From Paenibacillus sp. FJAT-29882 (GTDB lineage Bacteria; Bacillota; Bacilli; Bacillales; DSM-1321), in contig NZ_LMVB01000001.1 of NCBI RefSeq assembly GCF_001510645.1, positions 1,354,436-1,418,435 on the forward strand: a DNA stretch of 64,000 nucleotides, given 5' to 3'. A program made the position numbers and the translations under genes. This document shows positions 9,315-18,405 of the stretch, piece by piece. The stretch's first letter is position 1, and every line of letters begins with the position of its first letter. The notes below the pieces were generated by a model. It worked only from the letters and a program-made list of their open reading frames with translations, did no database searches and was not told the origin of the DNA.

Positions 9315-9346
9315 GTTTTATTAGAATTAGAAAATTCTAATAAAAC
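9315..9346 (-). promoter_or_regulatory. 14-bp inverted repeat in metA leader
   Basis: GTTTTATTAGAATT (9315-9328) and AATTCTAATAAAAC (9333-9346) are perfect complements with a 4-base spacer, lying immediately 5' of the metA ribosome site on the minus strand. It could be an operator or an RNA hairpin controlling metA. Confidence 0.55.
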
Positions 9347-9629
9347 TTATTATATAGAAGTTTCAGTAATAAGGCACCACTTTTTGTCTGAAATGAACCT
9401 AATGATTGCCTAATGATGGGAACATTGCCTGTATAAAGTGTTAAAATGACACCGATTACGAAAGGATATGCTATATATTGTTTAAAACCCTCACTGATTG
9501 ATGTTTCACTTTAAAGACGTGTATATGACACGATAAATGGGGGATAGAGTGTGAGGTCATTCGCTTTTGGGACAAACGTGTCCTATGGTAAAATATGAAG
9601 CTAAGAAAAAATGAATCAAGAGGTGTGTT
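9347..9629. other. intergenic region with repeat fragments
   Basis: No gene is seen. It contains CCTCACTGATTGATGTTTCACTTTA (9487-9511), which matches the 3' end of repeat family B. A GTGTGAGGTCA at 9549-9559 resembles a lone right arm of family A. The second half serves as upstream region for the next gene. Confidence 0.4.
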
Positions 9630-10172
9630 ATGGTATTTGATCCTACTGCATTTGATAATATGAAAGTTATAGTTGAAGGAGCGGTATATGACCGAGATTT
9701 AGACGGTGATATCCTTGTGACGAATCGAAAAGATTTAGTGAACCTTGCAGATTTGTCACGAGAGTTCAGTATGGAGATGGAGTTAAAACATGTACATACA
9801 AGAAAAAAAGTCCTCGCTGGAATAACGCTGATTTCGAAATTAGAAAACCTTAGTGCTGAATTGCTGCCCCAATCCGATCATGAATCTGCTTCAGGGTCAA
9901 TTCTAAAAGTTATGGTCGCAATCCAAGATAAGCTGGATGAAATTCAAACTCAACAATTAATGAATGTCCTTACCCATATTTGGGGTGAAACTCGTCTCAT
10001 TGAAAAAACGGATTCCGAAACGAAAAATAATCTAGAAAAGCAAATTCTCTATACAACGGAATGTACCATTTCTTTTGGAAGGCTAATTAAAGAAGAACAG
10101 ATAGATGATCTTGTGGAAATTGTCGATTATGTAATTGAAACGTTGGAGCAATTAGAACCTATATTCAAGTAA
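9630..10172 (+). CDS. uncharacterised protein
   Basis: A 180-residue soluble acidic protein with no signal peptide or membrane helix. The first 70 residues look beta-rich (MKVIVEGAVYDRDLDGDILV), and the C-terminal two thirds alternate predicted helix and strand (ILKVMVAIQDKLDEIQTQQL; ILYTTECTISFGRLIKEEQI). It ends in an amphipathic helix. I do not recognise a family or active-site motif. GAGGTGTG lies upstream of the ATG. It lies between metA and bsaA, which are neighbours in B. subtilis, so it is either an insertion in that order or an unnoticed resident. Function unknown. Confidence 0.7.
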   Translation: MVFDPTAFDNMKVIVEGAVYDRDLDGDILVTNRKDLVNLADLSREFSMEMELKHVHTRKKVLAGITLISKLENLSAELLPQSDHESASGSILKVMVAIQDKLDEIQTQQLMNVLTHIWGETRLIEKTDSETKNNLEKQILYTTECTISFGRLIKEEQIDDLVEIVDYVIETLEQLEPIFK

Positions 10173-10241
10173 AACGTAAAATTGGGAAAGTTAGCATGAA
10201 ATGATATACAATATATCTACTAGTCAAAGGAGTGACCTTGT

Positions 10242-10721
10242 ATGTCTATTTATCAATTTGATGTAAAAAAAATAAATGGTGAATATATATCAATGGGGGA
10301 ATTCGAAGGGAAAGTAGTAATCATTGTTAATACGGCAAGTAAATGCGGTTTTGCGCCGCAATACGATGAACTACAGGCGTTATACGAGCAATATCAGGAT
10401 GACGGCTTGGTCATACTCGGTTTCCCATGTAATCAATTTCTCTCACAAGAGCCTGGCGATAATCTTCAAATTGATTCGTACTGTAAATTAAATCATGGCA
10501 TCACATTCCCGATGTTTGCTAAAATTGACGTGAACGGTAAAAATGCCCATCCTATGTTTCAATATTTAACCGAACATGCTCCTGGTATGCTCGGTTCAAA
10601 GGGGATCAAGTGGAATTTTACAAAATTTTTACTAGACCGTAATGGAAATATTATCAGCAGATACGCTCCACAAACAAAGCCTATGGTATTAGAAGACGAA
10701 ATAAAGACACTTCTCTATTGA
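10242..10721 (+). CDS. bsaA: thiol/glutathione peroxidase family protein
   Basis: A 159-residue peroxidase of the glutathione peroxidase fold, which reduces hydroperoxides, probably with thioredoxin or bacillithiol as donor. Seen: the catalytic Cys in [12 protein letters not shown] (about residue 36), the Gln/second Cys segment LGFPCNQF (about 64-71), and the catalytic-tetrad Trp-Asn in [13 protein letters not shown] (about 126-138). It is cysteine- not selenocysteine-based. AAGGAGTG precedes the ATG. Synteny with metA and ypgQ matches B. subtilis bsaA. A terminator follows. Confidence 0.93.
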   Translation: MSIYQFDVKKINGEYISMGEFEGKVVIIVNTASKCGFAPQYDELQALYEQYQDDGLVILGFPCNQFLSQEPGDNLQIDSYCKLNHGITFPMFAKIDVNGKNAHPMFQYLTEHAPGMLGSKGIKWNFTKFLLDRNGNIISRYAPQTKPMVLEDEIKTLLY

Positions 10722-10747
10722 AACCGAGTAAATAGGAAATTTAAAAT

Positions 10748-10810
10748 AGCCTGATTCCCAATCCATCTGATCAATACGTTGATTGAGATTTCTGAGAATT
10801 AGGCTTTTTA
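10748..10810 (+). terminator. terminator after bsaA
   Basis: AGCCTGATTC (10748-10757) pairs with GAATTAGGCT (10796-10805) with one G-U pair, then TTTTTA. Internal GATCAATACGTTGATT adds a second stem. Confidence 0.75.
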
Positions 10811-10814
10811 TCCC

Positions 10815-10921
10815 GCAGCGTCGCTTTACCTACGCTGTGCGGAGGTAAAGCGATACTAGAACGGTACTAACAACCAGTGGGGGATGGGAAGAATCCCCTA
10901 CTGATTGAAGTTTCACTTTAG
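10815..10921 (+). repeat. repeat family B, 3' portion
   Basis: The sequence from CGTCGCTTTACC to AAGTTTCACTTTA matches the last ~85 bases of the large element at 23744-24213. Matching parts include CTAGAACGG/CAGGACTAACAA, GTGGGGGATG and CTGATT-AAGTTTCACTTTA. Its first hairpin CGCTTTACCT/AGGTAAAGCG differs in sequence and length from GTGTCGC/GCGACAC in the large copy but keeps pairing. Confidence 0.65.
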
Positions 10922-11012
10922 GGGAATGACCTATTTTTGATAAAAGCAAATGTTCATCCCTGTTCCATCATATAATTAGAAAACGATTACATACATGTGG
11001 AGGGCATTCAGA

Positions 11013-11861
11013 ATGACTAAACGTATAGCCTGGGTGATGGACAGTACTGGTTACTTGGATGACGAATTACAGAAAAATGATGATATCTATATCGTCCCGA
11101 TGGTTGTCATACTGAAGGGAAAAGAGTATCGAGATGGAATTGATATTGTACCAAAAGAACTTTATCGTGTGATGGAAGAAGAAAAAGTGGTAGTGACAAC
11201 GTCTCAGCCTTCTATTGGAACCTTTATGGAATTGTATCAGTCACTTGAAGAGAGGTATGATTGTGTCATTTCCGTTCATTTATCGGGAAGCTTAAGTGGA
11301 ACGGTTGCGGCAAGTAGGCAAGCAGCTGAAATGGTTTCGATTCCTGTTCATGTATTCGATTCACTTGTCATTTCTTATCCATTGACAATGGTGTTGAGAA
11401 AAATCATGAGTAATATCGAAAACGGAATGGAGGTCAGTGATGCATTACGGGAAGCTGAGAAATATAGTGAGAGCAATGAGACGTATGTATTAATAGGATC
11501 ACTTGACCAGCTTCATAGAAGTGGTAGGCTTTCTGGTACTCAATATCTGCTCGGCAGTATGTTGAACTTCAAACCAATTATTTCGATTGAAAATGGCATG
11601 CTTGCGACGATAGCAAAAGTGAGAAGCGAGAAAAAAGCAGAAGCGCGGATTTTTGATCTATTTAAAAAAGCGTATAATTCCAAAAAACTGAAGGAATGCT
11701 GTTTATTATTTGGTGCATCGCCTTCGCAGACTGACAAATGGCGTGACGTCATTCATGATATCGATTCAAGCATCATCATCCATGCCTCCCCAATAGGCAG
11801 CGCCGTTGGTGTTCATGCAGGTCCAAAGACTCTTGGATTATCTTGGTTTAATGAAGAATGA
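11013..11861 (+). CDS. DegV family fatty-acid-binding protein
   Basis: A 282-residue DegV/FakB-type protein. The family binds a fatty acid between two domains and can present it to a FakA kinase for phospholipid synthesis. Seen: the N-terminal WVMDSTGYL (family D-S-T motif), TSQPSIGTFMELY (about 60-72), HLSGSLSGTVAASRQAAE (about 90-107), and the C-terminal HASPIGSAVGVHAGPKTLG. The ATG at 11013 is preceded by GTGGAGGG; an upstream in-frame ATG at 10995 would place the ribosome site inside the gene. A second degV paralogue is at 29875. No fakA kinase gene lies nearby. Confidence 0.9.
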   Translation: MTKRIAWVMDSTGYLDDELQKNDDIYIVPMVVILKGKEYRDGIDIVPKELYRVMEEEKVVVTTSQPSIGTFMELYQSLEERYDCVISVHLSGSLSGTVAASRQAAEMVSIPVHVFDSLVISYPLTMVLRKIMSNIENGMEVSDALREAEKYSESNETYVLIGSLDQLHRSGRLSGTQYLLGSMLNFKPIISIENGMLATIAKVRSEKKAEARIFDLFKKAYNSKKLKECCLLFGASPSQTDKWRDVIHDIDSSIIIHASPIGSAVGVHAGPKTLGLSWFNEE

Positions 11862-11914
11862 CCAAAGCGTTCCAGCATGATACAATATGAAAGAAAAAGA
11901 CCAGGGAGTGCACA

Positions 11915-12532
11915 ATGAATAAAGATCTAATTGAATTGGCTGAAATCTTTGTGAAGAATAGGTTTGGAAATGACACAACAGGACATGATTGGTTCCATAC
12001 AGACAGGGTACGAAAAATAGCCTTGCATATTGCATTTGAAGAGCAAAGGGGTCATGTACCTACAATTGAATTAGCTGCATTATTACATGATATACCTGAT
12101 CGTAAATTAAATGAATCTGAAGGAGATGGCTGGCGCATATTGAATGATTGGTTTCTTCATTCCAAAATTGAGAAGCAGACCATCAACGAGGTAACAGCCA
12201 TCATTGATTCTATTTCATATAGTAAAGGACAATCCAGACTACCTTCCATTGAAGCAAAAATTGTGCAAGATGCGGATCGGTTGGACGCAATTGGTGCAAT
12301 TGGAATAGCAAGAACATTTGCGTATGGTGGAAGTGTAGGCAATCCAATCCATCATCCAGATTTAGACACAATTGAGGCAAAGCAATCAACGATCCAGCAT
12401 TTTTATGATAAATTATTGAAGATAGCGGATCAATTACATACAAACACAGCAAAAGAATTGGCAAAAAAGCGAAATCAGTATATGCAGGAATTTTTACAGC
12501 AATTTTATATAGAATGGGATGTACAAATATGA
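11915..12532 (+). CDS. ypgQ: HD-domain phosphohydrolase
   Basis: A 205-residue HD-superfamily metal-dependent phosphohydrolase; the B. subtilis YpgQ family has been reported as a nucleotide pyrophosphohydrolase. Metal ligands are visible in order: H in GHDWFHTDRV (about residue 24-29), HD in AALLHDIPDRK (about 55-56), and D in VQDADRLDAIGAIGIARTF (about 115-120). The RTFAYGG segment is typical of the family. AGGGAG precedes the ATG. The stop overlaps the start of the ABC-F gene as ATGA, so the two are translationally coupled. The bsaA-ypgQ-ypgR order is as in B. subtilis. Confidence 0.88.
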   Translation: MNKDLIELAEIFVKNRFGNDTTGHDWFHTDRVRKIALHIAFEEQRGHVPTIELAALLHDIPDRKLNESEGDGWRILNDWFLHSKIEKQTINEVTAIIDSISYSKGQSRLPSIEAKIVQDADRLDAIGAIGIARTFAYGGSVGNPIHHPDLDTIEAKQSTIQHFYDKLLKIADQLHTNTAKELAKKRNQYMQEFLQQFYIEWDVQI

Positions 12533-14406
12533 AAGTTTTTGCAATGGAAAACGTAACAAAAATGCAAGGTGAAAAATTAGTCTTTGAAGACCTTTCTTTT
12601 TCAATTTCTGAAGGCAATAAAATTGGTATTATCGGTGTAAATGGAACAGGAAAATCAACACTTTTAAATATCATCGCTGGAATTGAGGAACCTGACACTG
12701 GGAAAAAAGATCACCCTAACGACTACTCCATTTCATACTTATCTCAGGATCCAGATTTTCCTAGCGGTGTTACCATTATGGATTTTCTTTATGAAAGTGA
12801 CTACCCTGTTTTTAAAGTCATTAAAGACTATGAAAACACGCTACAAAAATTGCAAAATGATTCGGATAATACCGAGCTACAGAACAGGTTATTAAAGCAA
12901 CAACAGGAAATGGATGCATTAAACGCATGGGATACAAGTGCTGACGCTAGAACGATTTTAACAAAGCTCGGACTCCCTGATTTTTCAAGGAAATTAGATG
13001 AGCTGTCAGGAGGGCAAAAAAAACGGGCAGCGTTAGCGAAAACGTTAATTGAAACAACCGATTTGCTTATTCTTGATGAACCAACGAACCACCTTGACTA
13101 CGATAGCATTAAATGGTTGCAGGAATATTTAATGAAATCGAAGCGTGCCGCTCTCTTTGTAACCCATGATCGTTATTTCCTTGATACGGTAGCGGATAAA
13201 ATCTGGGAGCTTAGCGGTGGCAGCCTATTTGAATACACAGGAAATTATGGCGATTTTCTAGAAGCAAAAGCAATCCGAGAAGAAAATGAAGGCATTGAAC
13301 GAAGCAAAAAGGAAAGCTTATTCAAAAAGGAACTGGCTTGGATAAGAAAAGGCGCAAAAGCGAGAACAACGAAGCAAAAAGCAAGAATTCAACGCTTTGA
13401 AACCCTCGAAACGGATGTACAAAATAAATCGCAGCAAGGGTCTCTTGATATCGAATTAAGCGGGGCACGCTTAGGGAAAAAAGTGTTGGAGCTTGAGTCC
13501 ATCTCGAAGTCATACGGCAATCACACGATCCTACATAATTTCTCCTATTTATTTAAACGAGGAGATAGAATTGGCATCGTCGGTCAAAATGGAACAGGAA
13601 AGTCGACGTTGCTTAATATTTTGGCAGGTAGAGTAAACATAGATTCTGGTGTGATTGAAACAGGACAAACTGTGAAAATCGGCTACTATACACAGGAAAG
13701 TGAAGATATGGACGATAGTAAGCGGATGATTGAATATATTCGCGAGACAGCCGAATCGATTGCCTTGAAGGATGGAACCTATATATCTGCTGCTCAAATG
13801 CTCGAGCGATTTCTTTTTCCACTACACACTCACGGTACACCAATCCGAAAGCTTTCGGGCGGAGAAAAACGAAGACTTTATTTATTGAAGATACTAATGT
13901 CTGCACCGAATGTCCTGCTTTTGGATGAGCCGACCAATGATCTCGATACTCAGACATTAACCGTACTTGAAGATTATTTGGAGACATTCCCTGGGGTAGT
14001 CGTCACTGTTTCACATGACCGTTATTTTCTTGATAAAGCATGCTCCCAGCTGTTTGTTTTCAAAGGGAATGCTGTTGTCAGTCATTATTACGGCAGCTAT
14101 TCTGAGTTTTTAGAAGAAAAAATAGCAGTGGAGCCTGTTGAGAAGCCTGTTGTTCAATTACAGCAACAGCGTTCTGAGAAAAAGAAAAAGAAATTGACTT
14201 ACGCCGAGACGAAGGAATGGGAAGAAATTGAAGAGAAGATGGAGAAAGCCGAAGAACGTTTAACAAGTATTGCTGCGGAAATGGCAACAGCAGGCAGTGA
14301 CTTTGATAAACTTCGCCTCTTAATGGAAGAGGAGACGAAAGTTAAAGCAGAGCTTGATTATATGCTTGAACGATGGGAATATTTAGCGGAGAAATTAGAG
14401 GAATAA
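12529..14406 (+). CDS. ABC-F family ATPase (ribosome-associated, Uup/YfmR-like)
   Basis: A 625-residue cytosolic twin-ATPase without membrane segments. Two Walker A motifs are seen (GVNGTGKST about residue 36, GQNGTGKST about 351), with two signature motifs (LSGGQKKR, LSGGEKRR) and two Walker B motifs (LLILDEPTNHLD, LLLDEPTNDLD). A long charged interdomain arm lies between them (AKARTTKQKARIQRF). The C-terminal Lys/Glu-rich coiled coil (about 545-625) is typical of Uup/YfmR proteins, which act on stalled ribosomes. It is not one of the short antibiotic-resistance type. The start ATG overlaps the ypgQ stop by 4 bases. The family is certain; the exact subfamily is less so. Confidence 0.92.
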   Translation: MKVFAMENVTKMQGEKLVFEDLSFSISEGNKIGIIGVNGTGKSTLLNIIAGIEEPDTGKKDHPNDYSISYLSQDPDFPSGVTIMDFLYESDYPVFKVIKDYENTLQKLQNDSDNTELQNRLLKQQQEMDALNAWDTSADARTILTKLGLPDFSRKLDELSGGQKKRAALAKTLIETTDLLILDEPTNHLDYDSIKWLQEYLMKSKRAALFVTHDRYFLDTVADKIWELSGGSLFEYTGNYGDFLEAKAIREENEGIERSKKESLFKKELAWIRKGAKARTTKQKARIQRFETLETDVQNKSQQGSLDIELSGARLGKKVLELESISKSYGNHTILHNFSYLFKRGDRIGIVGQNGTGKSTLLNILAGRVNIDSGVIETGQTVKIGYYTQESEDMDDSKRMIEYIRETAESIALKDGTYISAAQMLERFLFPLHTHGTPIRKLSGGEKRRLYLLKILMSAPNVLLLDEPTNDLDTQTLTVLEDYLETFPGVVVTVSHDRYFLDKACSQLFVFKGNAVVSHYYGSYSEFLEEKIAVEPVEKPVVQLQQQRSEKKKKKLTYAETKEWEEIEEKMEKAEERLTSIAAEMATAGSDFDKLRLLMEEETKVKAELDYMLERWEYLAEKLEE

Positions 14407-14473
14407 GTAGGTTAGGTATGACTAATCATTCACACTAAAAGCGTCTAAACCCTAGATTATGATAAATTATAGT

Positions 14474-14494
14474 CACATATTCTAAAAATATGTG
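14474..14494 (+). promoter_or_regulatory. inverted repeat upstream of ypgR
   Basis: CACATATT (14474-14481) and AATATGTG (14487-14494) are separated by 5 bases, immediately before the AAAGGAG ribosome site. It could be an operator or a small leader hairpin; function unknown. Confidence 0.35.
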
Positions 14495-14509
14495 TAAAGG
14501 AGCGAACGT

Positions 14510-15643
14510 ATGAATATTATATCGATTGAACCTACACCAAGCCCAAATACGATGAAAATTAACTTAACCGAAGAGCTTCCAACTGGTAGAAGCAATAATT
14601 ATAAAAAAGAGGAAGCCGAAAAAGCGCCGCAATTGATCCGCGAAATCTTAAATATCGATGGTGTCAAGGGCGTTTATCATGTTGCTGATTTCTTAGCCGT
14701 TGAGCGAAATGGTAAATATGATTGGCAAGAAATTTTGATTAAAGTTCGCCAAGTATTCGGTGAAGATACTAGCGATGAAGAAGCGGGACAGATTATTCTC
14801 GAACATTATGGAGAAGTCAATGTTTCGATTTTGCAGTTTAAAGGATTGCCATATCAAATTAAGCTTAATGATGGAAATAGTGAAAAGCGTTATGCCCTTC
14901 CGGAAAACTTTGCTCAGGCTGTTCAAGCAGCGCAAAAACAAGATGATAATGTTGTTTTGCAAAGAAAATGGAAAGACTATGGCGTCAGATACGGAGATAT
15001 GGATGTAATTGGTGCAGAAGTATCTGAAGAGCTTATTGCTGCGTATCCACCAGAGCGGATAAATGAACTTGTAGCTCAAGCGAAGCAAGAGAACGACAAC
15101 AAAAAAGAACTAGTAAAACGGACTAAAATCAAGCTTACTGCAGAGATGCTTGAGGATGAAAACTGGGAAAAACGCTATCAAGCACTTGAGCAAATGGAGG
15201 ATCCAACTATAGATGATATTCCATTGCTAAAAAAAGCTCTGTCAGACAGTAAAGTATCCGTACGTAGAGAAGCAGTCGTATTACTAGGAATGATTGAAGA
15301 TCGAAAAGTATTACCTGCTCTTTATCTTGGCTTAAATGATAAAAATCCAGCAGTGAGAAGAACGGCTGGAGATTGCTTATCTGATCTCGGATTTGCAGAA
15401 GCGATGACGGAAATGGCATCTGCTTTAAAAGATAAAAGTAAGATTGTTAGATGGCGTGCTGCGATGTTCCTCTATGAATCTGGCGATAAAAGCGTGTTAT
15501 CTGCTTTAAAAGAAGCGGAAAAAGATTCTGAATTCGAAGTGGCTTTGCAAATAAAAATGGCAATAGACCGGATTGAAAATGGGGAAGAAGCAAAAGGATC
15601 TGTTTGGAAGCAAATGACAGAAGCGAGACAGGCAGAAGAATAA
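14510..15643 (+). CDS. ypgR: conserved virulence factor C family protein
   Basis: A 377-residue protein matching B. subtilis YpgR and Staphylococcus CvfC. The N-terminal about 90 residues form an Nfu-N-like domain (EPTPSPNTMKINL, GVKGVYHVADFLAVER). The C-terminal half (about 205-360) is HEAT-like repeats (DSKVSVRREAVVLLGMIED, LNDKNPAVRRTAGDCLSDLG, DKSKIVRWRAAMFLYESGD). It is cytoplasmic. The Nfu-N fold suggests a link with iron-sulfur handling and the repeats a scaffold role; neither is shown here. AAAGGAGCG precedes the ATG. It is followed by a strong terminator and then ilvD, the same order as B. subtilis. Confidence 0.88.
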   Translation: MNIISIEPTPSPNTMKINLTEELPTGRSNNYKKEEAEKAPQLIREILNIDGVKGVYHVADFLAVERNGKYDWQEILIKVRQVFGEDTSDEEAGQIILEHYGEVNVSILQFKGLPYQIKLNDGNSEKRYALPENFAQAVQAAQKQDDNVVLQRKWKDYGVRYGDMDVIGAEVSEELIAAYPPERINELVAQAKQENDNKKELVKRTKIKLTAEMLEDENWEKRYQALEQMEDPTIDDIPLLKKALSDSKVSVRREAVVLLGMIEDRKVLPALYLGLNDKNPAVRRTAGDCLSDLGFAEAMTEMASALKDKSKIVRWRAAMFLYESGDKSVLSALKEAEKDSEFEVALQIKMAIDRIENGEEAKGSVWKQMTEARQAEE

Positions 15644-15663
15644 TATGATGCATAGATAAATAG

Positions 15664-15714
15664 AAAAAGGCTCTCTCTTTTTTAGAAGTTAGTATAAAAA
15701 AGAGAGAGCCTTTT
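15664..15714 (+). terminator. strong terminator between ypgR and ilvD
   Basis: AAAAAGGCTCTCTCTTTTTT and AAAAAAGAGAGAGCCTTTT form an about 18-bp perfect stem followed by T-rich sequence. Confidence 0.9.
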
Positions 15715-15762
15715 ATTATTATTTTGACATATCATATGTTCAATTAGATTTAATTGTGTTAG

Positions 15763-15777
15763 AATTTTTAGAGAATA
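15763..15777. promoter_or_regulatory. candidate CodY box upstream of ilvD
   Basis: AATTTTTAGAGAATA matches the CodY consensus AATTTTCWGAAAATT at 12 of 15 positions. It lies 52 bases before the ilvD start and 33 bases after a TTGACA hexamer (15724-15729). CodY control of branched-chain amino acid genes is established in Bacillus; this site is inferred. Confidence 0.45.
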
Positions 15778-15828
15778 CAAAATAATGCTATTTATTATTT
15801 AACTTAATATATTGGGGGTTTTCAACAA

Positions 15829-17514
15829 ATGTCTACGCCAAAAATGAGAAGTGACATGATTACACAAGGAATCGACCGTGCTCCGCACCGTAGTTTGTTG
15901 CGTGCAGCCGGCGTTAAAGAAGAAGATTTCGGCAAACCGTTTATCGCAGTTTGTAACTCTTATATTGATATCGTTCCAGGACATGTACATTTGCAGGAAT
16001 TTGGAAAAATTGTAAAGGAAGCGATTCGCGAAGCGGGCGGTGTACCTTTTGAATTTAATACAATCGGAGTTGACGATGGAATCGCCATGGGTCACATCGG
16101 CATGCGCTACTCCTTGCCAAGCCGTGAGATTATTGCCGATTCAATTGAAACTGTTGTTTCAGCGCATTGGTTCGATGGAATGGTTTGTATTCCAAACTGT
16201 GACAAAATTACGCCAGGGATGATGATGGCGGCTCTTCGTGTCAATATTCCAACAATGTTCGTTAGTGGTGGACCAATGAAAGCCGGTGTGGATAAAGAGG
16301 GTAACCCGCTTAACTTAAACTCTGTTTTTGAAGGGGTTGGAGCTTACCAAGCTGGTAAAATTGATGAAGCAAAATTACAAGAGATTGAGCAATTTGCTTG
16401 TCCTACATGTGGTTCTTGTTCTGGTATGTTTACTGCAAACTCAATGAACTGCTTGGCAGAAGGTCTTGGTCTTGCCCTACCTGGTAATGGTACAATTTTA
16501 GCTGTAGCTCCCGAACGTAAAGAGTTTGTTAAACGCTCAGCTACGCAATTAATGGAGCTTATCAAAAAGGATATTAAACCACGTGATATCGTAACAATCG
16601 ATGCAATTGACAATGCGTTTGCGTTGGACATGGCGATGGGTGGTTCAACAAACACAGTACTTCATACACTTGCATTAGCACATGAAGCTGGAATTGAGTA
16701 TTCATTAGAACGTATCAATGATATTGCAAGTCGTGTACCTCATCTTGCAAAAATCGCTCCGGCATCAGATTATCACATTGAAGATGTTCATAACGCAGGA
16801 GGCGTTAGTGCCATCATCAATGAGGTTCTTAAAAAGCCGGGTGCAATCAATGGTGATTGCCTAACTGTATCTGGTAAAACATTACGTGAAAATGTTGCTG
16901 GGGCGGAAATCTTGGACAAAGATGTTATTCGTCCATTAGACAATCCTCATTCTGAGCGAGGCGGCCTTGCTGTATTATTCGGTAACCTAGCGCCAAATGG
17001 TTCAGTTATTAAAGTTGGAGCTGTCGATCCAGCAGTTGGCGGCTACCATAGAGGTCCTGCAATCTGCTTCGATTCTCAAGAAGACGCACTTTCTGGAATT
17101 ATAACTGGGAAAGTAAAAGAAGGCGATGTTGTAGTCATCCGCTATGAAGGCCCTAAAGGGGGACCTGGTATGCCAGAAATGCTTGCGCCTACTTCTCAAA
17201 TCGTTGGTAGAGGTCTTGGAGCCAAAGTTGGTTTGATTACAGATGGACGTTTCTCAGGTGCGTCGAGAGGTATTTCAATTGGACATATTTCTCCAGAAGC
17301 AGCAGAGGGTGGTCCAATTGCATTTGTAGAAAATGGTGATATCATCGAACTTGACTTGAATAATCGTACGATCCAATTAGAAGTTTCTGACGAAGAATTT
17401 GAAAAACGTAAAGCAAATTGGAAAGGCTTTGAACCGAAAGTAAAAACTGGTTATTTAGCACGCTACTCTAAGCTCGTTACAAGTGCTAACACAGGTGGAG
17501 TAATGAAAATCTAA
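15829..17514 (+). CDS. ilvD: dihydroxy-acid dehydratase
   Basis: Converts 2,3-dihydroxyisovalerate and 2,3-dihydroxy-3-methylvalerate to the keto acids for valine and isoleucine. 561 residues, standard IlvD/Edd length. Iron-sulfur cluster cysteines are visible in [13 protein letters not shown] (about residue 50), [12 protein letters not shown] (about 123) and [19 protein letters not shown] (about 192-199). Further signatures are [23 protein letters not shown] and [23 protein letters not shown] lies before the ATG. Upstream are a terminator and a possible CodY box, but no T-box leader. It stands alone rather than in an ilv-leu operon, as in B. subtilis. Confidence 0.97.
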   Translation: MSTPKMRSDMITQGIDRAPHRSLLRAAGVKEEDFGKPFIAVCNSYIDIVPGHVHLQEFGKIVKEAIREAGGVPFEFNTIGVDDGIAMGHIGMRYSLPSREIIADSIETVVSAHWFDGMVCIPNCDKITPGMMMAALRVNIPTMFVSGGPMKAGVDKEGNPLNLNSVFEGVGAYQAGKIDEAKLQEIEQFACPTCGSCSGMFTANSMNCLAEGLGLALPGNGTILAVAPERKEFVKRSATQLMELIKKDIKPRDIVTIDAIDNAFALDMAMGGSTNTVLHTLALAHEAGIEYSLERINDIASRVPHLAKIAPASDYHIEDVHNAGGVSAIINEVLKKPGAINGDCLTVSGKTLRENVAGAEILDKDVIRPLDNPHSERGGLAVLFGNLAPNGSVIKVGAVDPAVGGYHRGPAICFDSQEDALSGIITGKVKEGDVVVIRYEGPKGGPGMPEMLAPTSQIVGRGLGAKVGLITDGRFSGASRGISIGHISPEAAEGGPIAFVENGDIIELDLNNRTIQLEVSDEEFEKRKANWKGFEPKVKTGYLARYSKLVTSANTGGVMKI

Positions 17515-17546
17515 GCAGATGAAGTTAATCTACACAGAAGTTTGTT

Positions 17547-17633
17547 AAAGAAGGGTCGGAGTTCACACTCTAAATTAGAAGAAAGTGTTTATACACGAAT
17601 TTTCTAATAAGTGTTGGGCCTGGCCTTTTTTAA
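17547..17633. repeat. palindromic intergenic repeat, family A (diverged)
   Basis: AAGAAGGGTCGGAGTTCACACT...TTAGAA (17548-17580) pairs imperfectly with TTCTAATAAGTGT...GGCCTTTTTT (17601-17633). It follows the ilvD stop by about 35 bases and ends in a T-run, so it can serve as a terminator. Confidence 0.55.
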
Positions 17634-17810
17634 TTTGGAATTGTAAACTTCAGACCTATTCAAGAAGTAGTGGAGTAGTCGGTTAACTATTTTGAAAAAA
17701 TGAGCGGATTATCTAACTTAAACGTATTATAGACGATTTACTTTTTTGCATAATAGTTAATATGTATAGTATTCTTATGGTATATCGGAAACTAAAGGAG
17801 GCATTTACTT

Positions 17811-18248
17811 ATGTCAATGGCATATGAAGAATATATGAAACAAGTGGTAAAACCAATGCGTGCCGAACTTGTTCAAGCGGGTTTTACGGAGTTTACTACT
17901 CCTGAAGAAGTAGAAAATTTCATGAATACAGTAAATGAAGAAACAACTCTTGTTGTTGTGAATTCAGTATGCGGATGTGCGGCAGGGCTTGCCCGACCAG
18001 CAGCAACTCAAGCGGTGTTAAATTCGGAAAACAAACCAGATCATATCGTGACCGTGTTCGCCGGCCAAGATAAAGATGCTACGGCAAAAATGCGTGAATA
18101 TTTCACAGGTTATGAACCATCTTCACCATCGATGGCTTTATTAAAGGGAAAAGAAGTGATCCACTTCATTCCACGCCATGATATTGAAGGGTTTCCGATG
18201 GAAGCGGTAATGGAAAACCTTCTTACAGCGTTTGCACAAAAGAAATAA
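17811..18248 (+). CDS. brxA: bacilliredoxin (BrxA/BrxB family)
   Basis: A 145-residue thioredoxin-fold protein of the DUF1094/YphP family that removes bacillithiol from S-bacillithiolated proteins. The active-site CGC motif is in VNSVCGCAAGLARPA (about residues 53-55). The conserved C-terminal stretch FIPRHDIEGFPMEAVMENL is also present. AGGAGGC precedes the ATG at 17811 by 9 bases. B. subtilis yphP (brxA) is next to ilvD, which supports BrxA rather than the YqiW (BrxB) paralogue. A 15-bp terminator hairpin follows. Bacillithiol use is known for Bacillus and fits with bsaA and the Msr pair elsewhere in the window. Confidence 0.92.
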   Translation: MSMAYEEYMKQVVKPMRAELVQAGFTEFTTPEEVENFMNTVNEETTLVVVNSVCGCAAGLARPAATQAVLNSENKPDHIVTVFAGQDKDATAKMREYFTGYEPSSPSMALLKGKEVIHFIPRHDIEGFPMEAVMENLLTAFAQKK

Positions 18249-18263
18249 TTTAGTATTGGAGTA

Positions 18264-18318
18264 TGTAGAGACTTATCTCTTGGGGCCTGACCTTTTAGAT
18301 AAGTCTCTACAGCTTTTT
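18264..18318 (+). terminator. terminator after brxA
   Basis: A perfect 15-bp stem TGTAGAGACTTATCT (18264-18278) / AGATAAGTCTCTACA (18297-18311), then CTTTTT. The loop contains GGCCTGACCTTTT, reminiscent of the arm of repeat family A. Confidence 0.85.
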
Positions 18319-18405
18319 AGTTGAATAAAAAGGAGAACAGAAACAGTTACTAAAAATATGCAAATATGTGTAGATATGTGACACAATATGTTTGTGGGAA
18401 AATAA

